Assembly (NCBI RefSeq): GCF_022539315.1 | Contig: NC_066314.1 | Location: forward strand, 60,063,543-60,127,542 | Origin: Serinus canaria | Taxonomy: Eukaryota; Chordata; Aves; Passeriformes; Fringillidae | Length of the DNA stretch: 64,000 bases | Direction: 5' to 3' | In this document: positions 1 to 12,940 of the stretch, piece after piece | Numbering within the stretch: position 1 is the first letter of the stretch | How the letters are laid out: every line of letters begins with the position of its first letter | Program-made: the position numbers and the translations under genes | Notes under the pieces: model-generated | Seen by the model: only the letters and a program-made list of their open reading frames with translations | Databases searched by the model: none | Told to the model about the DNA's origin: nothing

Positions 1-3000
1 TATTATTGCTACTTAAATGTCAACAGCTATTTTTTGTATCATTAACTCGCACAAGAGGCAGATGCTAAATAGCCATTTCAGTAGTATAAATGATGGAGCA
101 AACTTTTGAGTAGGAAATAAAAATTTTAATACACAAGCAGAATTTTACATCCCTAGCAACCAGCAGCCATTTGGAGTTGACAGATCAGCTACGTGCTTCA
201 AAACCTTTGCGACAAAACAACTTACAAAATAAAATGCACAGATAAAATTCATAATGTGTCACATACTAAGAGTTTTCCAAATGTGTACTAACAGATATAT
301 CATTATGGTAAAGGTTAGAAAACCTTCAGTATACTCAGCTTTTATTTTGTCAGATAGGAAAAGAGAGGTTGAGGGGTCTTGTTTACAGAGATTTACTTTT
401 CTCTGTGTTTGGATGAACTATTCATTGCATATTTAACAATTCATGATTCTTTGTCTCTATAGACTGGCTGTATCCTACTGCAAACTGTTATTATTTTAAC
501 AAAGCAGAAACTTTCTCCCTACTTTAAGCATTTTGGAAGATAATACTGCTCGGCTTGATACTCCAATGGATCTTGCTGGACTGTGCAACTTCCTGTGGGG
601 TGTGATGTGTTGGGCATCTTCAATCCATCAGACCCACCTCAGGTTCTGGATCTGAATTCACAAATTCTCTTTGACTGCCTCTTCCAACCCCATGAGTTCT
701 CTCCTTTTGACACATAACACATTGCTCCTAGCCAGAACACCACTCCAGAGCTGCTCTGTGCCAGTTGTTAGCACAGGCTCATGGAGAAGCCTTCGTCCAG
801 GGGGATTCTGCTCTGTCAGTCAGCTGTGAAGATACAGAGCATCGGTTTTGGCAGTGGTAACATCAGTTCTGGTGCCAGGCAGAACAGGAAGAAGAGAGGA
901 GTAAAGCAGCAGAGTGTGGAGACCCCAACCAGTTGCTCTGGGATCTGATTGAGGAGTGTCACACCTCTTGTGACACTAATTCCTGTCTCACTGAATTGGT
1001 GCAGGCAGACACAACAAACCCCAGACATGGGCTAACCAACTATGGCAGCACAGTTTTGAACAGAGAAAACTATTCTGTATGGATACCTGCACACAACTCA
1101 TCTTTGGCTGTAGTGGCAGTGAACTGTTCAAGGGATTTTTGAATTACTAACTTTTTAAAATTTATTTTTAAATCCATTTTTTAAAGTTGAAAATTAATTA
1201 CAAGCAAGATTTTATCACTTGGAGCTGTTATTGGTAAATAGCAACCAACTGTGCTGTGAGCAATCCAAGGATGCTGGAAAGGCTGACTAGTAAGTTATGG
1301 TTGGTGGTGTTGAGTCCAAGGTTTGTTTCTATGGTTTTGCATCCATTTGTTCCAGCATTACCAAAAGAACTGTGGATGGCACAGCCTCATCCATTGTTGT
1401 TTCTACCAAGGCTCTTAGTTCTCAGTGACTTGAAGTCCAAGGTGGGGCTGTTTATTAGGGAGCAGATCTGCTGAGTTTCATCAGTCTGTTATTTAATAGG
1501 AAAAGAAAGCTTGTTTCCATGGCCATTACTGCAGACTTCAGAGATCCTCTCTATTTCCTGAGTCTGCAATTCCAGATTTATCTTCTGTTTCCTTTGGTAA
1601 TTAAGTCTCTTGGTGGATATTTACAAGTTCTTGCTGTATTGCATTGTGTCCAAAAACTGAAAGTCTACTTTTCAGTGAAATGCTGAACTTTTCATCAGGT
1701 AGACATATTCAGCAAATAATTTTGGATTTATTTTATATACTTCTATGACAAAATGTTGCAGAAAACATTTTAAAATGAACTTTACAATTACAAATCATAT
1801 GATATTGATCAAACTGTGAAGCACACTAATTTTGACTTAGTGGATTTCTCTTATCATTCAAAGAACACAGCTACATGAGAATTACTCATGCTGAAGTACA
1901 AGAGGAAGGGCAGCAAGGGACATGAGAGCCTAGATCATGTCTGGGAATAATGAGGGTACTGTAGGAACTTTTCAAGACAGACTTTTATGAAGAATACCTT
2001 TCTTTTTCCCTGTATCACAGAAGGAAGAGGCAATAATTCCAGGAAACCCTATATTTGACCTTGTTAAATCACCCAGCTAGTTTGATCTACAAACTGCGAT
2101 CAGACTACAACTCAGAAGTTTCATTTCTGAATTATAAATATATTCTTGTTATCCCTTTGTTTTTATAACAGCAAATAGTTGACTATCAAACTACATATCC
2201 TGGTCAGCTATGTATTTCTAGCCCCCGCTCTGCAACATCACACACTCTTTTCATTGTGTCCACATTTTTCTTTTTGACTGAGGTTCTCTTGATCATTTCT
2301 TATTCTGCTTGCACTGGGCTGAGGAAGAGGACATGTGTTTAAAAAGAGCAAATCTACACATTATTTTAAAATTTGAAATCATGCTTGTATTTTAGTGAAA
2401 AGTTTCACTAAATCACTTTAACCTTGCTGATTACATTGCCCACTACCTTCTTTAATAACCAATTTAATATTGCTTGCTGCCAAATCTGCCCCTCGAGCCA
2501 CATACATGTGTTAAATTACCTCATAATGCAGAGGACTCATAGGTGAGGTTCACTTAAAAAATCTCTAAGCAATTTAAATGACTTTAATATCTAAATCTCC
2601 TTGGTAAAAACTAGTTTTCCCATCCTAATATAAGTTTAGATTGTTTACAGTTGGGACTTCAGATATAAATATTTTCATTAACCAAGTCAGAATAACATTG
2701 GAAGAAAATTGATGAGGAGATGGAGGGAAAATCCTTTAATCAAGGTTGTAAAATATTAATTTTTACAAATATCTTTGTAGAACCTAGCCATTATATTGAC
2801 AATATATCATGGCTTGCTTATTCTGGATTATTGATGTTTAATTGCAGTCACAAGTTCAATCATTTATGTTGACAGATTCAAACCATTTGATTTAACATCC
2901 TAAACTAAAAATTGTTGGCGTAGCTGATGCCACAAAATTCTGTACCACAAATGCTACAAGTTACTAAACTATCCTTGTGTGACCAGACTGCTCAAGAATC

Positions 3001-4384
3001 AAAAAGAAATCACATTCATTTAGAGGGACTCACTCTTTTTACTGATTTCATTCTTTTTAGTAAGGAAAACAAAACAAAAAAAAGAAAAAACCAAACAAAA
3101 AACTCACACAAATTCATATTGCTTAGAAACTGTTTTTTCCAAGAATCTGACTAAAAGAAACAAACCCACAAACTGGTTTTTAGTTCTAAACTGTCAAAAA
3201 AAATATTTAAAAGGATTTTGAAACAGAATTCAGATGCAATGCAGAAGGTTTGATCTTGGAGAGCTAAACTCATGGAAAAAAATACCCTTTGCCTTTACAA
3301 TGGATTTTCTTTCTGGGTTTTCCTTTGAAAGTTTTCCATGTCGTAAAGTGAAACATTGAGGGACAGGAGGACCACTTCAATCACATTGTCCAACCCATGA
3401 GAAAGGATATGAGCACATTTATATAGTTATCTGAACACAAATGCTCATGTTGGACAGTCTGGTTTTGTCCTGTTGAAAAAAAAATGAACAAACTAACTTT
3501 GAAGTTTTTCTTTAGGAAGTAACCTTGGATTCTGAGTTTGGAGATGACCACTGAAAGAGAAAATGAGAAAAAAAACCCGTGTTCCTTAAACGTTGTGTCT
3601 ATTTTCTGTCTATTTGTTTCAATACAGTATACTGAAATTTCACACTTTTTTACTGGAAGAAAACAGATACATTCTAAAATCACCAAACCTAATATGATAA
3701 AGGATTTTTTTAATGAGAAAAGGTAAGAAAGACCTAAGTACAGCAAATGATACTCTCAATTTACCAGTTGACAGCAAAAACACCATGATATTTAGCCATG
3801 GATAATCCAATTTGGATGAGTACAAGACTATAGTACTATATTTAAGTCAAGACTCTAATTATCTAGACTATGGTTTATAGGACAAGTCTATAGAAATGAG
3901 AGGAAGAGCTATCTAAATACCAGTTGTTATTCCAACTTCTTCTTTCCTGATTATACAAAGACTTGATCTAGGAATTTCCAGGGGGGAAAAAAGACAAGTT
4001 AATACTATTATTGAAAGCCATGAACAAGGTCTAGCTCAACACAAAACGTCTACCAGCTAGCCCAAGAGGCACCAGTTATTCATCAAAAAGAGCTCATTAA
4101 AAAGTGTTGCATAATTAGCTTCATTTTGGAACTTTTGATTCCCAAGATTCCCTTTTCTGTGTAGAGCAACAAATTTCTGAGTGATTCCAAACAAGACTCC
4201 AAAATTAGTTTGGGAGAAAAGAGGGTTCAATTAAAAGCAAATTGTCTCCTCTGCTCCATCATTCCATCTCATGAATTCTGAAAAGATTTATACAAAATTA
4301 TCACTGTTTTTCCTCGCAGTCTTATAGCACCCTTCTAAAATGAAAATCTATACATTTTGCTTGCCCAGGCTTTATTATTAAATA
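1..4384. other. Intergenic, no gene seen
   Basis: AT-rich single-copy-looking DNA. Open frames up to about 120 codons occur on both strands but resemble no family I know and overlap A- or T-rich runs. No repeat family is recognised. Confidence 0.7.
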
Positions 4385-4768
4385 CAACCCATTTAGCATC
4401 TTCACTAATGATCTGGATGATGGGACAAGGCACACCCTCAGAAGATTTGCCAATAGCACAAAAGAGGGGAGGGTGCAAAGAAGGCAGAGCCAGGCTTTAT
4501 TCAGTGGTGTCCAGTGACAGGACCAGAGGCAAGGGGCACAAACTGAAACACACAGTGCCACTGAACATCAGGAAACACTTTTTCACTCTAAGAGTGGCTG
4601 AGCACTGGCAGAGGTTGCCCAGTGTAGTTGTAGAGTCTCCCCACTTGGAGATATTCAAAAGATATGGTCCTGTGCAACCTGCTTTAGGTGGCTCTGCTGG
4701 AGCAGGGATTTGGGGAAGATGGACCTCTAGAACCTCTTCAAGCTCAACCCTTCTGTGAAGCTATGAAA
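4385..4768 (+). mobile_element. CR1 LINE 3' end, sense, internally deleted
   Basis: The segment runs from the end of the CR1 reverse-transcriptase region (AATGATCTGGATGATGGGAC) into the 3' untranslated part (GGGCACAAACTGAAACACA, CAGAGGTTGCCCAG, GGAGATATTCAAAAG) and stops near the tail. About 250 bases expected between roughly 4465 and 4485 are missing. The open frame across it is a remnant without function. Confidence 0.85.
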
Positions 4769-4988
4769 TCTGGGGAACTGTTCCTAAGGGACAGTACAAG
4801 TAAGAAGTCATCCAAAGTCCTATCACACACTTTAGAAAGCACATCTGGAGAAAAACTTGCACAAAGACTGGAGAATGTTGGTACACTGCAAGAAAATATA
4901 AATAACTTCCATAAATTCTATGGAGCACAGTTGTCTTTCTGTTTCTAAAGGAAGAATGTGACATTTTTCTAATGTTAATAATATGGGG

Positions 4989-5053
4989 GTAGTCAGTAAG
5001 GACTAACTACAGTGGCTGACTCACTGACTACAGTCAGTAAGGACTGACTACTA
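4989..5053. repeat. Self-complementary duplicated unit (AGTCAGTAAGGACT)
   Basis: AGTCAGTAAGGACT occurs twice, about 40 bp apart. Each copy is part of a small hairpin (AGTCAGT and ACTGACT arms around AAGG in the second), with further GACTCACTGACTAC complementarity between them. Confidence 0.8.
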
Positions 5054-7641
5054 TGATGACAAAGGCAATACAGATATTAATTGGAACATCTCATTAGGAA
5101 GTCCAGAGAGAATACACTGCATGGAATCCTCTGATGCCATTGTCTAGAAAATTTACTTTTCAATCAGTAAAAATAACTCTCTTCTTCAGGGTTATTTTAT
5201 TGGAAGAAGCAGTCTAATTAGAAAGTTAAAGAACCTGGCTTTTCAGATCACACAGTAGCACTCTGCATTTTTCAATTTTTATTACACTATTATTATAGGT
5301 GTTATCCAAATTGGTTTTGAAAGGGCTTTCATGTTTTGTCAACACATTAGAGTACTTGAATATGATCTAAAACTCTACACTAAAACACGAATCTCAAGTA
5401 AAGGAATACAGTGCAGAACTGATCCTTTTCCCTGATGTTCTCAGCACCTTTCTCAGCTGTACCACAGGTGCTAATAGTCATTTTCTCCAGCTTGTGCTGT
5501 GGATTCCCAGACACAGCCAGACTATGAGAGTCAGCAGTGCCATCTGGAAGTTGTCAGTACTAACAAGACATGTGGAGATGTGCCTGTTTTTAACAGAAAG
5601 GGATTTCAGTCTCTGCATCGTCCTTCATGATCAAAAAATACTGTCTTTTGGGAAAAGGCTTCACTGTGTTTCTATGTTCCCTATTCAAAGTGTAAAGCAA
5701 AGGAAGACTACACCTGTTTTAAAGGCAATGGAATGTGTTTGTGTCTAAGGATATTTGAGTGAAATGTTTGATTTCAAACTTTTTCAGCTCTGTGCTCTTT
5801 GTCAAGAAGGAAAATCACTGAAAGGGAATTTAACAGCACCTTAACAAGACTGTCTTCTCTAGGTCACTGTTTAAAAATAGTTCAAGTCAGTGTAAAGGAG
5901 GATTTAATGTCTGATAATTGTTTTTCAACCTTCGTGAACTGAGTTGATCTGAACTCAGAGACACAGAATTTGTGAATTTTACCCTGTGATAAAAAAAAAA
6001 GCTTCCTTTAAAATTAACACTTCACAAGTCTAACACTGAAGCAAAAAAAGCTAGAGAAGCTTTGAAATTATTAATTTGATAAATCATTTTCCAGATGCTT
6101 TCACTTCCTCAAACCTGCTGGTTAAGGCCAAACTTTCCTAGTCATGCTGATCACCAGAGCTCTTCCTGATTTCTTGTATTGCCATCTCCTGAGCTATCCT
6201 GAGGATCTGGAAGATGCATCTCACTCTGGATGCCCTAGAAAAACACACCATGTTCTGGCCACAGAAAGTCTGGGCCAGGACCCTGATTTTAAAATGAGAC
6301 ACCATACAGATGAAAGGAGGGATGCCAAACAACTACCTGAAAATTTCTATAGACAAAACATGAATAAAGTTACAGCAAATAAAAAAAACATTGGTTTTTA
6401 AAAGAAACTATAACTGACAAGTTAGGTACAAAGATTTATGGAGTCCAGTGTCAGGTATCGAAGCAAATTTGATCAGCTTAGCATCAGACCAAATTGGAAC
6501 AGAATCCCCCTTTCTGTACCCATCTAACAGCTTCCTCAAGAAGCTGTTTGGAATGTGTGGAGTGAGAAACCTGTTCTATATGCAATATGCTGTGTCTTCA
6601 GTCTCAGCTCAAAGCAGTAAACTTCAGTGTGGAGAAGCAGACTTGCCTCCATACCCTATTTCCTCTTCAGAATTCCCCTGCTGTATAATTAAATTGTCAA
6701 ACAATAATTAGCCCATTGTAAGTAAAAAGCTTTTTTCTTCCTGGATGGACAGTTTGACAATCCACATTCAGGCTTTTGCAAAGCACATAATTTGACAGCC
6801 AGAGATTATTCAATCATATAAATTGAATTAATACATTCAGCTCATTACTGGTTTTTGTTTGTGACCAGGCAAAACAGTAGCTTATGAGCTGGCATTCAGA
6901 TATGGGGTAAATTTTCTTACCCCTTTTTTCTCCATCACCCTGTCACTGTGAACCTGATGTCACTCCTACAAATGAATTCAGTAATTCCAAATGTCAGAAA
7001 ACTACCACATGAGAATTTAATGTGGAAAATTGTAAAGAAAGTAACAAATTGATTGTCATCAGAGCTTTTTAATGGAAAACTCAAAATATTCTTGCTTTTA
7101 AAAATCAAGATAAAAGCATAATATCCTCTAGTTGTGTAACAGATTTTAGAGATTGCAAAATAATTATGACAAGTGGCAAGAACCAATCGGTTCTGAAAGT
7201 TGACAAGTTTAACATTAAAAAGAGATTATTGTGCTCCTTCATAAAACAATGTGAGTCCACTCCTCAAAAGGTCATATTCTTTTCCTTAGATTGACAATTT
7301 TTCTATTCTTCAGCATTGGTTCTTCCAGATGAATAGCAATGAATCCTCTCTAACTTCTTTTCAGACATTGTTCTGTGGTTGCTGGACTCAAAGAGCACCC
7401 CAGGGATAATTTAAAGTGATGTCCTCACCAAAACCAGGATCATACAGCCATTGACCACCCTTCATAATTTGTACCATGCCTGATCTTGACAATTTCTCCT
7501 AAAAGCAAACTCTCTGTATCTTCAGGTTATCCAGTCTTCTGCTTCACCATCCTCCCAAGTGTTCTAAGCTTTTGCATCCAAAATCATCATCATCTGTGAT
7601 AAAAGACAAATTGATTTCTTCATTCCTTGGAAAATATTTAG

Positions 7642-7677
7642 TGATCATTGATATTGTAATGATCATTGATATTGCAA
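7642..7677. repeat. 18-bp tandem duplication
   Basis: Two 18-bp copies of TGATCATTGATATTG(T/C)AA lie head to tail with one difference. Confidence 0.9.
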
Positions 7678-7959
7678 TGAGCACTAAATGATCTCTAAAA
7701 GATAAACCACATATGATCAAGTCACCCTCTGGCCCTTCTCAGTGAGCCAGGTCCCTCCCAGGTTGTGTTCTCTGAACCCATCATTTACACTGCTGGATTC
7801 TCTTCACTTTGCCTTAAAATGTATTTCCCAAACAGAGATGATGTACATTCCAAGGTTTCTCTGGAGTTAAGTGAGGAGTGTAACTAGATGTTTTCTGTAT
7901 AAACTTCTGCTTCAAGAATCTAAAATAAAAAGTACTTTCTTACCATATCTTTTTCCACT

Positions 7960-9030
7960 GAACTCTTTACTTTCTAAAAAGGAAAAACTACCCTGTTTCA
8001 AATTTTAATTTGCTTTCTTTTTTCTCAGGCACAGAACTTTGGTTTATAAATACTTGGCTGCTATCTTTCAGGTTTCTGACCAACTCGCCAGACTGCCACA
8101 AGCATTTTTAGCATTTTCCCCAAAACACTTAAAACTCTTTTCATTTTTTGCACAAGCCATAAATTAAAAGGCACAGTCTCCATCCCACTATTCACATTTT
8201 TCATGAATATGTCAAGTAGAATTTGACCAAACACTTAAGGGGATTTAGTCAGCATGTCTTTCATATTTGAGGTGGTTTCACTGATTATGAAGTTTTCAAC
8301 TACTTTTATAGCTACCCAAAGGCAAGTCTATTCATGCCATATTTCCTAAATTATAAGATTCTGCTGTTGAAAAACTTTTAAGGACACTATCAGAGTTCAT
8401 TTACATTTATATCTACTGCTTTCTCCTTTCTACACCAGGCTACCACCATTTTTAAGAAAGTAATCAGAAAATTTTGATATTATTTTTTCTTGACAGTTCC
8501 TTGTTGCCTGATGTTGCAACCCTTATATTTTATAGGTACTTAAAATTACCTCAATAATTTGTTCCATATTATTTCCAGGAACTGAAACCAGACTACTTAA
8601 TTTATAATCCCTTGGCTCCTTTTAGAAAAAGTTATGAAAGGTTTTGTTTTCCTTCATTTTCTAGGATCTTTCCTGTCTGCATCTTCCAGGAGATAATCAC
8701 TAATCATTCAGAGATTATTTTGGCTCATTTCTTGGAATGAATTTCATCAGATCCTGAGAATTTTAATGTAACAATTTTACATTAATATTCCCTGAACTAT
8801 TCTCTTCTCTACTTCAGACTGAATTCCAAGCAACTTGATAAAATTAATGTTAAGGTATCCAGCACAATCCACCTTTTCCACAAAGATTAAAGCAAACAAT
8901 TCATTTCCATTTCCCCTGATGAAAGTAAATTATTCTTTTCCTCTGTAGAACACTTTGTTCAATATCTTTCTCCTTTTCCATCTTATTTCTAATGTATATA
9001 AGAAAGCTTAATAAAAGAAAGCTTTCAGAT
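7960..9030 (-). mobile_element. Ancient, heavily decayed CR1-like LINE, antisense
   Basis: Several short stretches in the right order recall the antisense of the reverse-transcriptase region of old CR1/L3-type LINEs. Examples are CATCCCACTATTCAC near 8182, AAGGCAAGTCTATTC near 8320, ATTTGTTCCATATTATTTCCAGGAAC near 8560, TTTCATCAGATCCTGA near 8741 and TTTCTAATGTATATA near 8987. No open frame survives. Boundaries are rough and the call rests on recalled family patterns. Confidence 0.5.
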
Positions 9031-12000
9031 GCATTTATATACATGGAGCAGTTAAAAAAAAAAAAGAAAGAAAACAAGAGGAGCTAAAGAATTGGACATA
9101 AACACCTATAAAAAGTCCCATCACAGGGGTGCTTCTTCCCAGTAGGGCAGTCTCCCCTTCAGGGCAACAACTCAGAAAGCATCTGACTACTTGGGGAACA
9201 AGGAGATGTGGTCCTGACAGATTTCTCCCCTCCTATGGCTTTTGCCCTGGAGACTGGCAGTTTGGTTAACATCAAAGTTATTCTGTTAAATGGAAGTAGG
9301 AAATGTATATGGTAGGTAAAATTCATTCTGGCTATTCTGACCTTGGTTATGAAGTATAAATTGGGAAGGAATTTAATAAAATGAAAAATCACCAAGGTTT
9401 CCTGCCAAGTGCAAAGGATTAGCATCTAGATCAGAGTATGTGACCTGTGCTCCTCTATTTGTCCCTGGCACAAGGGGTTTTATTCATCTAGATTATCCTT
9501 GTTCCCTTTTGTAACTTATTTGGGCTTGATTAATTTTTTTTTTTTTTTTGGTAGCCAGCACTTGAAACATGTAAATTACTTTTCTTCTTCAGGAATATTA
9601 CTTTAATGGGGACCTACAAAAGCTCTGTCCCCTAGCAACAGCTCTCTGCAAGCTCTCCTTATAAATCAATGCCAGATAGGTGGAACACATAGAAGGGACA
9701 AAGATATTAAATGGATTTTGTTGGTCAAGGTCACTTTTTTGTCCATATTTAATTCAGCTTCATTCATTAATTAATTTAAAAAATCAAAACAAAAGAGGAA
9801 AACAACGTGTTCCATCTTCCTCAGGAGTTCTGAACAGTTTTGTAATAATGAAATGCTATACAATATTATATTAAATGACTACTTTTTGAAGACTTGATGA
9901 AGTCTCAGCATTTCATTAGCAGCAATAATAATGATAGATTATTTCAATAACTGTAAAATTTGCTTATCATGGAGAACTGATATCTATGTTTTCAAGGTCT
10001 TGTTTGGTACAATCCAGCTCATCTGTATATTTAGTTTCCAAAATAATTTGAGCAAGTAATACATTTCAACCTGAATTTCAACTATAAATATAAGGATAAG
10101 TGCACTTATTCTGAAAAATTTTTACTTAATTGAAATATCACGTTTAGAATTGTTACATTCACAGTTGAGAGTGTTGCATTTTTTCCTTGCTTTCCATTTA
10201 ATGTTCTTTCCTTATGGTAAAAATTGTTATGACAAGGAAAAAGAGCATCTGTAAAAGAAAATTCATTTTGCCATTACTCAGATGCAAGAATTTAAAGATG
10301 AATCAATAAACTAAGCAAGGTGAAGAAATATTTATAATGCAGTGGTGTTATCTCTCTGCATTTGCATAGATTATCAACAGATGATTATCAACAATTTCAA
10401 ATGTATTTGCATAGTGAGGATGAAAGAAACTGCTCTAGCTTTACCTTGTTGAATTTCACATTTCTTATCTTAATTCTTGAAGAACCACTGCCATTCAAAA
10501 TAATTGGAAAAAAACAACACATTTTTATATTTCATTCTTAAAAGTAAACAAATTGGTTTTTAATCAAACTCTCCAGAAAACCTCTAAGAAACATGCCAAG
10601 AAGAGAAGGCTTCAGCCCTCAAATGGATGGATAAAACTGCAATAAATTCAAAGGTGATGGATAGAAAGCATTGAGTAATATGCCTCAATGCAGCACTGGG
10701 TTTTATTTAACTTAGAACTTGCTGGGCCATCTGTAAGTCATTTATACTTTGGAAATGTGAAAGAACACAAAGGGGGAAGAAGTTTGCCATGGAGGAAAGC
10801 AAAGTCCAGTCTCAGAAAGTGGCAGGAAATTTTCTAGCACCATAAAGGGTCCCATTAACATCCCTATAATTTGATTTTATATCCAATTCTGGTAGAAAAC
10901 TGATTACCCATTCTGCACTCCCTTCAGCTGCAAATATTTCAAACCTGACTGTTTTATGTCCCTTCCCCATAACAAAGTTACAATCTCTAAAATGTTTGTA
11001 ACTTATACAGCTTGTTGTAAAGACCGAATGTCATTGGCTGAAGGAAGAAATTGTACTCAAGAAAAGAGCTTTGTTGCATTTTGGCAGATTAAATTCAAAA
11101 GACATACAGTATTAGTATCCAAGCAATGCAGTCTGTCAAAATAAAAGGCAGGCAAGAACTGTTAGAGCTGAAGTAATGGATAATAAAAGCCAAGGGACCA
11201 ACTGGAAAGTAGCTGAGCTTAATATGAGCAACTTAGAACCATGAGTGTCTTTCTGAGCTGGGAAGAGAAAAACTGAGAGAGAGCCTCCACTCTCTCAGTT
11301 GGTGCCAAGTGACCCCTTTTGTGTCTCATCTTATTCACCAAACCAGCAACAGCATTTTTAACAATAGCACTTTTAAATGTTGGTTTTGCCTCTCTAAAGA
11401 AAGGAAAATTCAGGATGGCTGGTCAATAATTTTCCACCTATTTTCAGTAGTTACAGTAGAAGCAAAAATAGGTTCTTATTTTTCCTATATCTATGTGTCA
11501 ATCCTTTTAGAAATTGTTTTTAGCCACAAGGAAGGTGACCACTGTCAAAAGCCAATCAGTCCTTGCCTTCCCTGCAAACAATCATTGCCTTAAGCCACAC
11601 AGTTTTGGTTTATTGTAGTTTAAGTGACATCCCCAAGCCTATTAATAGCCTGCAGAGACATTCAAAGCATCTTATATAGATGAAGAGATGAAAATTCAAA
11701 TAAACACCTGCCTGCAGGGCATTTGCATTTGTCTGGAACTGGCTCTGAAATGCTGGCACTGAGCAAGTGGGCAACACTTGTCTGAAAGAGCAGCTAAGCT
11801 CCTGCCCAGTCAGCCTGACCTCAGGCAGGGTACAGTCCTTTTGTTGACAGGTGAAATTGTCCCTATGACTTGGGTAAAGTCATCTTGGGTGGTTGTGTTT
11901 CCTACCACCTCCCACTAATGCCAGCAAGAGTTACAGCACACTTGAAGATGATTCCAGGCTTTGGATAATTTCCCCCTCTCTGGTAGGAGTGCAGCAGTGA

Positions 12001-12837
12001 CTCTGTGGCAAGGGTTAGAAGTGAGCTGCAATTGTGAGATTTGATTGTGGAGTCACTGGGTATCGGGGTGTACCTGTGGGAACAGCTTAATTTATTTTTT
12101 CTCTGAGGGGTCTGAGAATCCCCTAACATCACATGAATAGATGGGACAGTAAACTGGTTTGCAGCAGCCAACCAGCTTCAAATTTTGTGATTTGCAGAAC
12201 TTGGAGCCACCTTCATAACTAGAGAGACCTCAGAGGTCTCACCTTTATAACCCAGAGACCTCTAGGGAGAATTTAGGGCAGTTCTTGTTATTGTTATTCC
12301 CTCAGTTCTTGTTATTCCCTCAGGCAGATCCAGTTGTATCAGTTCAGTTTTAAGCCAGTATGGATATGCAAGTAACTGCCATGGCAATATTTACTCAGAA
12401 AGTAAAGATATTTTCCCTAAAAATCAGAGCATCGTTACTTTCTGGAGCAAGTGAGGGAGTGTTTTTGGTCAGGGAATCAAGGTTACCAATAGTTTTATCA
12501 TAAGACCATGTTGTGTGAAGAGAAAGTTTTACAATCCTTGTGGATTGTCAAATGTTGGGTTGCAAACAGAACATCTCATAAAAAAATAGCAATGTTATTT
12601 CTGAAACAACAATCTTAAGACATTTTCTTTTGCTAACAACTGTCAAAATATGGAAAATACATTTGCTTCTATAAAAGTGAAAAAAGGTATATAATCTTTA
12701 ATGTAGGACACTTTGACAGCAAATGAAATTGCTTCATTTTCTGAAATTTATCCTCAGCTGAGCTGATACGTTCCAGTAAGACAAAACCTTCATGTTTTTC
12801 CAGTAATACACTAGCTCCTGTTACAATAAAAGAAAGG
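9031..12837. other. Intergenic, no gene seen
   Basis: AT-rich DNA with short T and A runs and the octamer cluster at 10360-10412. A perfect small palindrome (GAGACCTC/GAGGTCTC arms) lies at 12224-12240. No gene is recognised. Confidence 0.7.
10360..10412. promoter_or_regulatory. Paired octamer motifs flanking a direct repeat (candidate enhancer core)
   Basis: Two copies of the POU/octamer motif ATTTGCAT (10360-10367 and 10405-10412), each continuing AG, enclose two direct copies of GATTATCAACA (10369-10379 and 10383-10393) set 14 bp apart. No coding sequence or known repeat surrounds them. A regulatory role is inference. Confidence 0.4.
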
Positions 12838-12940
12838 AGAAGAAGAAGAAGAAGAAGAAGAAGAAGAAGAAGAAGAAGAAGAAGAAGAAGAAGAAGAAGA
12901 AGAAGAAGAAGAAGAAGAAGAAGAAGAAGAAGAAGAAGAA
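12838..12940. repeat. (GAA)n microsatellite, about 34 units
   Basis: An uninterrupted purine tract of trinucleotide AGA/GAA runs 103 bp, ending at GGAGAAAGC. Long GAA/TTC arrays can form triplex DNA and are length-unstable; that is family knowledge, not shown here. Confidence 0.97.

Larger units (their letters stand above)
4769..7959. other. Intergenic, no gene seen
   Basis: No coding sequence is recognised. It contains the small duplications at 4989-5053 and 7642-7677. The stretch at 7290-7959 may be the more decayed extension of the antisense CR1 remnant. Confidence 0.65.

Noticed and set aside
4357..4758. 133-codon frame
   Set aside because: It lies within a CR1 LINE 3' end, part of it untranslated in the intact element.
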